Notes under the pieces: model-generated
What the model was told of the DNA's origin: nothing
The model's database searches: none
The model's input: the letters and a program-made list of their open reading frames with translations, nothing else
Made by a program: the position numbers and the translations under genes
NCBI GenBank assembly: GCA_022885665.1
Contig: JAGQDJ010000077.1
Location: forward strand, 186,001-250,000
DNA from: Triops longicaudatus
Lineage: Eukaryota > Arthropoda > Branchiopoda > Notostraca > Triopsidae
Length of the DNA: 64,000 nt
Reading direction: 5' to 3'
Shown here: positions 47,601 to 59,068 of the stretch, piece by piece
Layout of the letters: each line of letters begins with the position of its first letter
Position numbering within the stretch: position 1 is the stretch's first letter

Positions 47601-50600
47601 TGTCCCACCGAGTTGCTGACGTTAGAATAGAACCCATATTTTGACTTAGCATTCGGTTTTCCTCCACAACATTACGTGGCTTTGCTTCTTACTGACCTGT
47701 TTCTATACTAAATATTGAATCACTGAAATAACTGAAATCACGGAAGTCACGACAGAAAAACGTTGATAAAATAACTCGCTAATTTCCTTGCTAATCCTCC
47801 TTTAATATGCTTTAAAATCTCTATAGAAAGCATAGTTAAAAGAAAGTATTTGTGAGGCTACGTTTTTAGTTTTGCTAATTAAATATAAGTTTTGGGTCTA
47901 AGTCGCTGGAATGACAGGAAAACTCGGTATTTTTATATCTGCTTCGCTAAATTAGGCTGAGATCGACCATTCGTACAGTACAGCCAATGCCAAGGTATGA
48001 AACAAGCAGCAAAAATGTCCAAGAATGAATAAAAGACAGAAACCTTGCTGCGATGGGAAAACTTCAATTAAGTCAATTTTCTCGCTCGCGCCCTTCATTT
48101 TTTCTTTTGACAAGTGCAGGGAAAAAAATTCCAGCGCGAAAGAATGTTTGAAAATTTCGTTCTAAAGCGGTCATCACGTACCGATGTTTTTGTGAACCGT
48201 GCACCTTCTCTTTTTTTTTTGGTACGAATGTAATGTGAAGCATGCAGTTCTAGTAATTGCGAGCTGATGACGGTTGTATACATGCCCGCCACCAGAAAGA
48301 GCTGCCAGAAAGGAGTTGGAAGTTGAGCCCTACTACTGAGTTAATCATTTCACACCTGTGAGAACTTTGGCCGGGTTTTAAGACAGAAGGACTTTTCCGG
48401 GGGCCTTCTTGGGCAGAAAGGCATGTGGGCCGAGGAAAACTTTCGGCTTCGGATCTCCAACTCGGCAGGTTGTCCTTTTCCGTCATTTTCAAACTGTGTT
48501 ATAGGCTTCTTGTGTCTTTTTATATACTGTACCTTTCCTCCGATTCCTTTTTGTTTAGTCGCAGCGTAGAAGTCTGCCGAGAGAAAGAGAATGGGGAATC
48601 CTTTATTTTTTTCCATCCCAGACTGCCTGGCGCTAGTTAAAGAGGTCTCCATCTCTTCCTTTACCTTCGTTCAGCAAGTTGGTAAGGGGGCCAAAAGGGA
48701 AGGTGCCCGAAGTGAGCCAGAGGCTAAAGGCAATTAGGCTGAGGAATGAGGCCCGGGACAAGGGGATGGCTTGCCGGGTTAGGAAAGGTTGATCGTTATT
48801 TATGATGTCGGTAAATGAGCTCAGCTATTTGCCTCTCCATGTCGTCGAGCTGGCTGGAACTGTTAAAAGTTTCCGTTCCTCCCGCCACTGCCTCCTGCAC
48901 CTCGTACCCGAAGAAAAACCGACTTGTTAGTTAGACTGACTTCAAATCCTTCGCACCTGGTCTTCCCCCCCCCCCCTTTTCTTTTACGGGAGGAGAAAAC
49001 CTTGTTATGCGCGGGTTCTGGTTTTACGCGGTTCTCCAGCCGCTTAATGAAATTTGCCTTGCACTCATGCTTGCCGTGGCCTACCGCACAAGTCCTAGGT
49101 CATTGATAGAATGTATGGAATCTTGAAAATACCAGCTCTATAACACGAAGTGCCCTAGAAGTCTCTATCAACAATGAGGGATTTCGTGTCATTAGGACAT
49201 ATCTCTCTGAAATGTATTATTGAAATTAATAGGAAATGGCAAGTAATTTGTATTGTTGTGTAGTGCAGACAGATCTGATGCTTTTGGCCCCCAAGTGAAT
49301 GTACTCAACCCTTTCTTAGCCTTTTCATACTATTTTTTGAAATATTTCTTTTTTTGTCAGTGTTATAGATTAGAAGAATTTTCATTGGCGAAAAATTTAA
49401 ATCAGAATATTAATTCGAATGAAACTAAATTGAAAAGTTTGTCATAAAAGTATGTTTGGTTTTAAATATAGATTTTAGAAAAAATAAAAATGAGATTTAG
49501 TGGAAGTGGATTCCTGAGCTCCCAAGTTCGAGTGAAGAATTTCGTGATCTCTTGTTCTGGGTAATAACGTGAGTGAAAAAGGGACTTCGTTGCTACAATA
49601 GGCAACGCCTTCGTCCAATTCTTGTTGGGGGATTTCGGAAGATGGAATGTTTCTTCCTGCTGGGCTTGATTTAGAAGTGATGAAGAAAGAAAGAATGGAA
49701 GAAAAGGGCAATGAAAACCAAATTGTTTTTGCCCAAGCCAAAGTCACATAGGTTTTATGGCTCTGAGCGGTTCTGGATCACCTCGGTGACAAAAAGGAAA
49801 GGTTTTAATTAGCTTTGACAAGAGGCAACAATAAGCTTTGTGCTACTTCTATTCCACCGAGAGCGACAAGATAGATGATAAAGGAGGGTATGGGAACGAA
49901 AAACAGCTTTTTCGTTCAGTTTTTCTGTCCTGTCAGGGATCTTGGGGGAGGATTCGAGAGTTAAAGTGTTGAATGTTTTTAATTTGTGACTTGTTTTTGC
50001 GGCTTTCCTGCCATTGAAGCTGCAATTTTAGCTTAAAACATTTTGGTTTTCCTCTTTGGGGCACCAAACCAGAGTCCATTTGGGCCAGCGGATGCCGACT
50101 GTAAGGCAAACAAATAAGGTTAACATGTGTGGCTGTTTTTGGCCATACATTGGTCGATTGTTCCTATTTTCTTGGTAGTATAATATTGTGGTGTAAACCT
50201 TAGTGCATTTTATTGATATTCAGCCACTGTAATTGGTTACTTCCGTGCTTATCATTGTTTATGTACTTTTCCTATTTGTTTCTTGTAATATAGGTTGCCA
50301 GATGAGTTTTATAGCACGAATTGTTCGATGCACAATAATCTTGTGGTGTACCATGTAGTATATACCTGCATTAGCTTTAATTCGTGTGCAAGTTTTCTAA
50401 AAATATATTTGTTTTATTTATGGTCTTGTTGCAATGTCTTTTTAATTTAATGGAATAATGGAAAATTCGGGTTAACCAAACAGTTGTTCTTCGGCCACGG
50501 ATACCACCGGCTTCACTTACCATCCGACAATAGCCAATGCCGGTGGTTTTCCCCTCAAAGGTATAATATTGACGCTGTTGGAGACATCCTGAATCGCGTC

Positions 50601-52251
50601 ATAATTCACAATCTGCCTCGCTTTTCATTAGAAGAAACCAAGTATCGCAGGACTCGGAAAAAAGGACTTCACAGTTTCTTCCTCTTTTTCTTTATTTTCG
50701 GCTTTAATGGCATCCATAAAAACAGTTAGGCAGTGTTCTTGTTGTGCCGAGTTCAAGGTGTTCCTGTTTTAACGTTCGTCTAGTTCCAAGCATTTGTAAA
50801 TTTTTTGTGTGCGAACCTTACAGACTTCCATTTTCTGTTTTCCCTTACTTTCAGCGCATTTATCACTGTATTGTTACGAATAAAGAAATTAAATAAACAA
50901 AGATGGATATTTTGTATTTTAAATTGTAGATATTTGAATTATTTAGGTAATTTGCAATTTGCGATTCAAGTTTACAAACGCAAGTCTGCAATACCAAAAC
51001 TGAATTAAATTAAAATTCAGAATGGCATATATCTATGTAAATTAAGATGTTATTATATATGTTGGTTTATTTTACATAACTAGGTAAATGTGCCTTAAGA
51101 TTTTTAGTTATAGTATCTATATTCTAATGTAAATTACGGTTTTTGCATGCTTAATTTAATTAAGAATTGCAGAAAGCTAATTCATTCTGTCTCTCGTGCT
51201 ACGAAATCGTGGTTCGTTTCTTGAACATTTCAGTAAATGCCATCTTTTAATCCCTTCAACAATAATTTATGCTTTGCTTCTTATTTTTTAGCCACGTGTA
51301 AGCCACCTGTTTACGTATGTAAGCTCTCACTAAATTTTAGTGAACGATTTTCCTAAGCCTTTACACCCTGTTCGCGGTTAACTTCTACCAGCAGTTTTCT
51401 CCGTATTATGTTCACATGCTTAAAAAATAACCACATACTGCGCCGCGTTTTAACGAGGTTAAGACCTCCACAATTCTGCGAATGGGAAGGTTTTGACCTC
51501 TTGTGACTTAAAATATTAGATCCTATGGCGTTGTTCATTAACAGCACAATTCAAATTTTTTACTTGCACTCTAAATAATAATGGGGAGCATAATAAGTTC
51601 AACTCTAGCCTCTGGTAGCGTACTTGTCTGTTCTGTGCTTGCAGCGAAGTTTGTAAACGTGTGATATCCGTTATTTGCACTGTTTCAAACTTTTCATTGT
51701 GTATGCATTCGTATATCTACGCAGAAGAGTGCAAAATTTCCTTTTTCTAGAAAAATCTTTTGTTAATTAAGACCGCTCGCATGATAAACGTCAGGGAGAA
51801 ACTTTTCTACCAAATTAGCTTGGGTGTGAACCTGTAAAATCGACAAAATCACGTCGGGTCTTTCCAGACTGCTTGGCATCACGAAATTGGTCCTCCTTTT
51901 TTCTCTTCCTCTTTTACTTCCAGTTTCTTAGTCCTATCAAGGTTATGAGTAAGCGTCATGGTGAAGGCTTTTCTGTTAAGGAAAAAAAGGGGCTGGGGTA
52001 ATGGACCACATTTGACAAATCGAGCCTGTGAGACGCCCTGTAGAGTGTAAGGGCTCTTGGCATTGTTGGGCAACAAAAGTTGCGTGATTCTTTCGGTAAC
52101 CTTCTAAATGGAATATTTCTTATAAATAAGATGTCGAGAATGCCCTTAAGATGCTAATGATAATAATAGTAGTGATGCTCAAAAGAACGAACTCATTTTG
52201 AATACTTTCGAAAAAAAAAATGAGAAACAGTGTTGTTTAGCATTTAATGGT
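38666..52251. other. Gene-poor tract, part 3 (3' flank of slp)
   Basis: The longest frame, minus 39977-40480 (167 codons), starts at TTG, has no family resemblance and is treated as chance. A perfect 17-bp hairpin lies at 40717-40757. Other frames (45810-46118, 48350-48652 and others) overlap each other on both strands without coding character. Distal enhancers of slp could lie here, which is inference. Confidence 0.55.
40717..40757. repeat. Perfect 17-bp hairpin
   Basis: Arms 40717-40733 (TAATTCAATTACTTAAT) and 40741-40757 are perfect reverse complements around a 7-nt loop. It lies in an AT-rich stretch, which makes a chance palindrome more likely than elsewhere. Confidence 0.85.
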
Positions 52252-52257
52252 TTTATT
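52252..52257 (-). terminator. Probable polyadenylation signal of slp
   Basis: AATAAA on the minus strand (TTTATT on plus) lies about 270 nt past the slp stop codon, giving a 3' untranslated region of reasonable length. Confidence 0.55.
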
Positions 52258-52525
52258 TGGCCATACGGCTTCAAAGCTTTCAATATACACACAACTGGCA
52301 CTATGTACAAAATGAGACAAGGGAACAGCCAACATCTTAACGTGGTTAACCGCTTTACGTTTGACAACAGGGAGAGATTGCTATACGGGACGAACCATTG
52401 AAATTTGAGAATAAAATCTGGTAAAGTCTTATAAGAGTTGAGATAGGACCGTTTTTGCACTGTAGCCCGCACTCAAATGTAAAGGGATTTGATATAATAA
52501 TTCCTGACGTGTGACGAATAAGAAA

Positions 52526-54352
52526 CTATCGCAATTGGCCTAGGAGTTGATGAGGTGGCTTGAAGAGCGCATTGCCGGGTGAAGAAGCTGTGGTAGGTGA
52601 CATGGAAGCGATGTGATGTGGGGGTGACACGGAAGGACCAGCGGGTACTGGCCTGTGTTGGGGTAATAAAGGCGACGGTGTGCCAGCCATGGTGACGTTG
52701 GAAGGTGATGGCATGTTGTTGCATGCAGATACTGGAGATCCAGCTAGGCCTACGCCCAATGCACGTAGATTACTAGCCGCTGCGTTGTACAAGTCGTAGG
52801 GTGAAGTGCACGGACCAGAGGGTGAGGATGAAGGTAATTGGGGATGGGGGTTGATGGATGATGAGGAGGCGGGGTGAGAAGATGGCTGCTGTTGGCCGGA
52901 GAAAAGATTACTGTAGTTGCTATTTGTCATCGCTGCCCGTTGTAAGTTGAGCGTAGCCGCCGCAGCAGCCGCAGCGGCTGCCGGGTGTAATCCGGCGGCA
53001 AAGACCGCTGCGGATGACAAATCATTGCCCAATAATCGGTCCATGGAAAAACTGTGACTACTGACTTGGGATTTGAGTAAATGCGCGGTACTGGGACCTG
53101 AAGATACGGGTACATTTGCAGGGTGGTGGGGTGGGGGTTGAGGAAGGTTGGGATTGGCTGAGTTTAAGGGGTTAGGATGCGAATTACCGGGCAAGAACCC
53201 GGGGTACATGTAACCGGCTGCGGCAGCGGCAGCTGCCGCTGCAGCCGTATACCGGTACAAGGAAGCTAAGCCGGGCCATGCGTGGTGGTAACCTGGCACA
53301 GGATTACCATGAGTGGGGAAACCAAGCGTCGGTGCAGCTCCCATGGCGGGTGGCAGGCCTGGAAACCCGTTACCGGCTGCCATCAGTCCAGGAAAGCCGA
53401 AACTCCGCTTAAACGCTGCTAATCGAGACCGTGAAGCTGCGGTGGTCCGTCTTCGAAGCTTACCGGTGGTGCTACCGATGAAAACATCGTCGCTGGATGG
53501 GTCGAGCATCCAGTAGTTGCCCTTGCCGGGGTCGTCGTAATGACGGGGCACTTTGATGAAACACTTGTTGAGGGATAAGTTGTGGCGAATCGAGTTCTGC
53601 CATCCTTGCTTGTTGTCCCGGTAGTAGGGGAAGTTCTTCATGATGAATTCGTAAATTCCGTTTAAAGTGAGGCGTTTCTCGGGACTGGAGCGAATGGCCA
53701 TCATAATGAGGGCGTTGTAGGAAAAAGGAGGCTTTTCGTTTTTCTTTTTCTCTTCCTCCGCTTTGCGTTTGTCTTCCTCCGAGCCTTCTTTTGTGTCACT
53801 AGAACTGTTATTTCTGTCTTTTTTGTGTTGAGAAGCATCGGACAAGGTGGGTGAAGCGGGAGCTGAGGAGGAATCGTCCTCGGTTTTGATTTTCTGCTCA
53901 GCTTCGGCAGGCGACGTCCGGAGATCATCGGGCTCGTCCATGGAAAGGGATTCGTTACGATCATCGTGGTCTTCCATGATGCCTTCTACATCCAAATCTT
54001 CCTCTTCGTCTTCATCGGTGTAGTTGTCCATGTAATCTTCGCTGCCTACGTCGCTGGAGCCACTGATAATGTTGCCTTCGCGGTCTTCCATGCCGGGGCC
54101 TTGGAATCGTCGCTCGATGAGACGTTGTTGAGCAGCATCACTGTCTTGACTACTTAGGTTGTGAAGATGGTGGTGATGATGAACCGCAGCACGCAGATCT
54201 GTCATGTGCCCATTGAGGTGCGTGTTCATGTGATCAGTCTTGGAAGTAGGGACGGCCGTCTCGGGCAATAAAGAGAGGATGGAAAATGGCGGAGCACGAG
54301 CCATCGCAGGTGGATGTAGTGGAACGGGCATCGGGCCTTCCACTTTCACCAT
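52526..54352 (-). CDS. slp: Forkhead transcription factor, FoxG / sloppy-paired type, 608 aa
   Basis: A nuclear DNA-binding regulator, known in arthropods for segmentation and head/neural patterning. The start is the first in-frame ATG (54352-54350) in a good context (AAAATGG). The frame stays open 24 codons upstream without another ATG. The forkhead domain spans about 207-302 (KPPFSYNALIMMAIR at its start, recognition helix WQNSIRHNLSLNKCF at 251-265), followed by the FoxG-typical DVFIGSTTGKLRRR. Two eh1-like Groucho-binding motifs flank it: FSILSLLP (23-30) and FSMDRLLG (435-442). Also present are a His run (58-62), a long acidic stretch (about 107-134), a Lys/Glu-rich lead-in to the domain, and alanine runs A10 (370-379) and A9 (458-466). 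The C-terminal half is rich in Pro, Ser and Ala. No intron is evident, as in Drosophila slp1 and slp2. FoxG and slp are the same group, so the symbol is by orthology group; which paralogue cannot be told. Confidence 0.96.
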   Translation of the reverse strand: MVKVEGPMPVPLHPPAMARAPPFSILSLLPETAVPTSKTDHMNTHLNGHMTDLRAAVHHHHHLHNLSSQDSDAAQQRLIERRFQGPGMEDREGNIISGSSDVGSEDYMDNYTDEDEEEDLDVEGIMEDHDDRNESLSMDEPDDLRTSPAEAEQKIKTEDDSSSAPASPTLSDASQHKKDRNNSSSDTKEGSEEDKRKAEEEKKKNEKPPFSYNALIMMAIRSSPEKRLTLNGIYEFIMKNFPYYRDNKQGWQNSIRHNLSLNKCFIKVPRHYDDPGKGNYWMLDPSSDDVFIGSTTGKLRRRTTAASRSRLAAFKRSFGFPGLMAAGNGFPGLPPAMGAAPTLGFPTHGNPVPGYHHAWPGLASLYRYTAAAAAAAAAAGYMYPGFLPGNSHPNPLNSANPNLPQPPPHHPANVPVSSGPSTAHLLKSQVSSHSFSMDRLLGNDLSSAAVFAAGLHPAAAAAAAAATLNLQRAAMTNSNYSNLFSGQQQPSSHPASSSSINPHPQLPSSSPSGPCTSPYDLYNAAASNLRALGVGLAGSPVSACNNMPSPSNVTMAGTPSPLLPQHRPVPAGPSVSPPHHIASMSPTTASSPGNALFKPPHQLLGQLR

Positions 54353-56856
54353 TTTATGCAAATAACTGTTGTTGGTGGCCAGTGCGAAACAATCACACCT
54401 TGCAATGTCATAAAACGTTCCCAAAACTTTTCAAATCAATGGTAGGTCTCACGGTAGTTCCTTTTCGAATGTTTTAACTTTGCGCAATATTGCGACTTGC
54501 ACTCGGGTTGAGTTATACTAGTGAACACTGTGACGAGTTGCTTCGTTTTTGTTAGAAGCTATGTCCAAAGTTACAAGCCAGTATGGATACTGTTGGATCA
54601 CAACAAGCCAAAACACTAGCAAAGACACAGACAGGACTCGGCTCAAGCAACGTCCGAACTGTCTGCTGGGCTGGCGAGCTATGGTTGCTCCTGCTCTTGT
54701 TGATGAGGATGCTTGGGGTTTTTGGTGTCATGGTAGGTAGTATTCATGGTCGACCGGAGAAACCCCTCCTCCAAAAAGGGGGGAGTTAAGGGGCCCGTGA
54801 CTACATCCCTATCCGCTGTATGGCTTGTGGGCTTTCCCCCTCCCGCTTTTATTTTTCCTTAGGGACCATCGAGCGGAGGCTTGCCATGGTTTGGATAACA
54901 ATAGCCCAACTCGGTCTGCTCCCGACCAATAGGGAAACTTCGTCAACACTAACACTCGTTAACAAGGCGGGGCTTGTCACGCCGGAGCGGGAGAAGCAGC
55001 TCCACTGTGACCGGAAACTGCCGCGTCGCGCAATTCACGCGGTGCCGTGGCAAACTTGCTTAACGAAAACCCCCACATGCTCAGTAAAGAAAAGAAAGAG
55101 GGTGGACCCTCCCTTGTGAACGTAACATTGGCTGTAGCCAGTATCGTATCTTGATTGAGCAAGTTTTGCATGGCGCTTGACGTCTGCATTACCAGCATAA
55201 CAGAGGAGCCGTGCTGATATTACAAAAGAACCTAAAGCTTAGTAGCTAAGGCTTCCTTTTCGTTAAGACGGTGATTCACCCGCAAATAGATTTAGCGAAA
55301 GTTAACTGGGCAAAATTGTCTCGGTTGGGGTAAAGAGGAAGGAGATTTTTCTTGAAAAGGCTTCGTTGCGACGGAAGTGCGGGATTGTGGATAGGGATTG
55401 TCTATTGAGGCGTGTAAAAGAAGCGTTAGAACATGTTTATTTTCCTCTGAGTGCGTCGTATTTCTAAAAGTCCAGTGCGACAGTATTAGTAGTACATTAG
55501 TGTGCCATTTTCATGATCCGTGCAGGTGATAGTTTCTTCGACACCCTGGTGTGTCAAACCACCCATTCATAAGTCATAAAATCTCTTGCAAATCCGGTTA
55601 GGACTAAACAAACTTCTTTTAGGCTGATTCCCTTACACGTCAACAATAGTGGAGGAATAGAGGGAGTAGAGGTATACTTGCACTCCCCTACAGGGGGTGA
55701 TCCGGGTAGTAAAATAGAAGCGAACTGCACGAAAGAGACGAGTGCTTTTAATTAAAAGCGTGGCGTGCACTTCTTTTGATATTCTAACCAAGGTTTTGAG
55801 GTTTGAGCAGAGTGGAAGCGTCAACATCTCGCATTGTTAAGATATCTTTGGGAATCTTGGTAGCTTTTCCCCGATCAGATTTTTCGGTTTATTTTTCTAT
55901 TAAAAAAGAGAAAAAAGTTGTCAATCAAGGCAAAGAACGAAAAGAAGGGGCAACCAGGTAAGACTTAGGGGGGGCATTATGATCCAGGTGTAACATTGTT
56001 GGACCTATTTGCTGTCTAATTCTGACACGAGAGGAGTCCACGGGTTGACCATTGTTGCTTAGTTTTGGGGGTTAGGGAGGAGGAAAAGAGAGAGCGAGAA
56101 CTGCTGCTTCGGTTCCTTTTGTAGCAGCCAATCGAGGCAGGTTTGTTCGGTGGTATATTTTCGCTTCTGTTATGTGTCTATCTCTTCTATTCGCTTTGAG
56201 GAGGAATGGAAAATGACAAGCCCTCAGATTTACCCCCAAACGTCGTGAAAAATCCGCTTGGGATACAACAGAAAATCCAAGGCGATTGTTCACGCTCATC
56301 GTCGCCTCACTGGTTTTCTAAAGGAAAACCAAAATGCCGTTAAGGGGGTCTTCTTGGCTTTTTCCAGAATGGCTTTGCCTTTATTGCTTGACCCATCATG
56401 GGATATAAGAAGATTTTGCCGTTTGTCGTTTGACCCTCTTTATTTCTCTCCCAAGAATTGTGTTACCAACCTTGCCAATGCTCAACAATGGGGAAATTTA
56501 AAAAGTTTTGGGAAAAGAGACATGGATCACCTACCTATGTATGGTACCAAACGCACTCCCCGTTTGGAAACTTTGTGGTATTGTATTGACTCCAGGAGAC
56601 GTCCTTGCGTTCATTGTTTGCACGCGTAAGTCGCGTTTCGCACTAGTGCATTTAGACGTTCTTTGCCACGCTTCTGCGGCCAAGTTCGACAAATGTTCCT
56701 AAATATTTTACAGCATAATATTTTAAAATAATCTGATATCAGTAGCTGGAAAAGTTCGCGCGTTGCAAATGTAGTAAATTTCTAACCATGTTAAACCTCT
56801 AGTTATCTTCTTAAGGGTTTAACCTAGAGTACTTTGATTATAATGTCATTGGGAAG

Positions 56857-56891
56857 AGAAATACTGTTCGGCATAACCGAGCAGTATTTCT
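56857..56891. repeat. 15-bp hairpin with one G-T pair
   Basis: Arms 56857-56871 (AGAAATACTGTTCGG) and 56877-56891 (CCGAGCAGTATTTCT) pair over 15 bp with a single G-T wobble and a 5-nt loop. Confidence 0.8.
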
Positions 56892-59022
56892 GTAGTATTT
56901 CGATAGTAACATTATTTTGATAGTAATGTGCAATTTGGTTCACAACGTTGCAGGTACCGAGTACACAATTTAAATGTACCGAAGTCGATTAAAATAGCAA
57001 ACGCGATCGTTGTGTCCGAAGGCGTGTCCAAATTGCACTCCACCCAGTGTTACTTGACATTTGTATGTTATTTGCTCCTCACATCGTAAAAAGCTAGTTT
57101 TGTGAAACCAGCAATTTAAAAGAACTCAAAATTTGATGCATGAAAGAAACGAAAAGTTTGTTTGACTTAAAATGTTTTATTTTTGCGGAGGTCTTATTTG
57201 CGAATAGGGTGAAGGTTCTGTCACGTTTTGACGACGGGAAACGTGACAAGCGAAGAGGAGTGCCTAAGTGGAGCACGGAATCTTGGTGTGGGAGAAGCTT
57301 ATCTGAATTTAATTTGCTGGGAAGAATTGAAGCGAAAGGGGTAAGTTTCACAAAGAAGGAAGTGGACTTGCTGTGAATCCTCAGCAGGCCTAAATATCTT
57401 TGTGCGTTCAGTACCTTTGTCGGCTACGGAGGTTTGTCGGCTCCTATAAACATGATTTGCTTACACGTTACAGTTCGCCTCTGACAGACGACAGCCTCCA
57501 GAAGCTGTCAACTATAACGATATCTTGCTCGGGTCTCTTTTCCCCCGATTCTTGGACACTTTTCCTTTGACTCGCTCCATAGTACTTTTCAAACCTTCCT
57601 CTATCGAAATCAACTTGGACACATGCTTAATTGGAGGAACGCTTCTCCAAGTTTCCAAGTTTGCTGTAACAGATGACGGCGACAGTGACCTGTATTTGAC
57701 TTGCATCATAGTCTTTAGGCTTTGGAAAGAGGAGGAGCTACTTGACATAAAAATCAGGCTTGACATTCGTTTTTCTTTTTTCTCTGATTCTAATTTCTTG
57801 ACGAAAAGGGAGAGTTTGATGTCGGTTCAGTGGCTTTTGAAGTCAGGGAATTTGATCGGGATTAGGAAAATGGAGATGCTGCACAGCTACAAATGGTTTC
57901 AACTTGTGCCTGTCAATCTTCTCACACACAAGCTCCCCTAGCAGCAGCAGTATTTCCAGTACCGTACTGCACTTTTGAATCGCTTTCCCTCTCCCTTGGC
58001 CTTAGGAACGCAAAGGGCTCGCTACTGGGTAGTGGATTTACCTTCTAATAAGCTTTAGTGGTTGGTAGCGAAATGGAAGGTCATTAGGTTCTTTCCGACA
58101 CGCTATCAAAGCCACCAATGTTTGGACCCGCTTCCGTCACGGGGCAATTTACTGTACACGAAACTTGGATGTTACGAGTAGTTCGCTGCACAGGAAATAT
58201 GCTCTAACATGCCAAAAGGCGTCTTGAAAGTTTTAATGTTGTCGTCCCACATTGTTGACTTTCTTTGCTTTAAAACCGTAATTTATTTCTTCGTTTCCTA
58301 AGTTTTAATTCATAATGCTGTGCGTTTAATCTGGGAACTTCCTGCAGAACGAAAAAAGAAATTGAAAAGATACTAGAGAAATAAGGAAAGAAAGCCTAGG
58401 GAGAAGATGAATTTACGCGTGTCCGTGACTTGGGCTGGAACCGTAAAGGAACATAAATTGCTCCTGTTGAGTTTTTCTGTTATGTTTCTTTTTTTTTCCA
58501 ACAAATGAATAAATATTATTTATAGTTTTTGTAGTTTCGCTCGGCTTTTATGAAGAAAGAAACTTGAAAGTCGAAGTAGGGGCTGAAAAAGGAACAAAGA
58601 CAAGAGGCGTGACTAGGTGCTGCAAGATTGCGAGTTAAAAGGGAAGCTGTCATTTTGCCTTATATTTGTTTGGCTTCACACAACTGCGGATGCACACTTT
58701 TCAACAAACAATTCTCCCTCTCCCCTGGGACTATATACGTCTTCGACATTTATATACAATATCCTAGGAATATCTCATTTTTGTGTGGACGCCTGGGCTT
58801 AAAGGAAGCGGATTGTTGCGCGTCTGTCGTCAACTCCGGAGAGTGGTTTTGGTTTCGGTTCGGCAAAATTCCGACACATTTCGGGGGACTTGTTTTCCAT
58901 TCTCCTGTGTAGGCTCTGCCATGTTGGGTCTCTTGACTTTAACCTGATAACTTAATAATATACAAAATTTTGTTTTCTATACAATTTTATTGCTGGTACT
59001 AAATACAGTTACATCAAAAAGT

Positions 59023-59068
59023 ATTTTTTACACTAACAAATTATTGGTAATTTGTTAGTGTAAAAAAT
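59023..59068. repeat. Perfect 21-bp hairpin with 4-nt loop
   Basis: Arms 59023-59043 and 59048-59068 are perfect reverse complements over 21 bp around TTGG. The arm core is ACACTAACAAATTA. The loop is too short for a standard microRNA precursor. A cruciform-forming palindrome or a minimal foldback element remnant would fit. Confidence 0.92.

Noticed and set aside
54353..54424. 24-codon in-frame extension upstream of the slp start
   Set aside because: It has no ATG. The first ATG at 54352 has a good start context and begins a conserved-looking N-terminus.
57525..57941. 138-codon plus-strand frame and an 84-codon antisense frame
   Set aside because: The frames overlap on opposite strands, neither shows a known motif, and the plus frame starts without ATG.
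59023..59068. The 21-bp hairpin as a microRNA precursor
   Set aside because: A 4-nt loop and perfect arms do not fit normal microRNA precursors, and I recognise no known microRNA seed.
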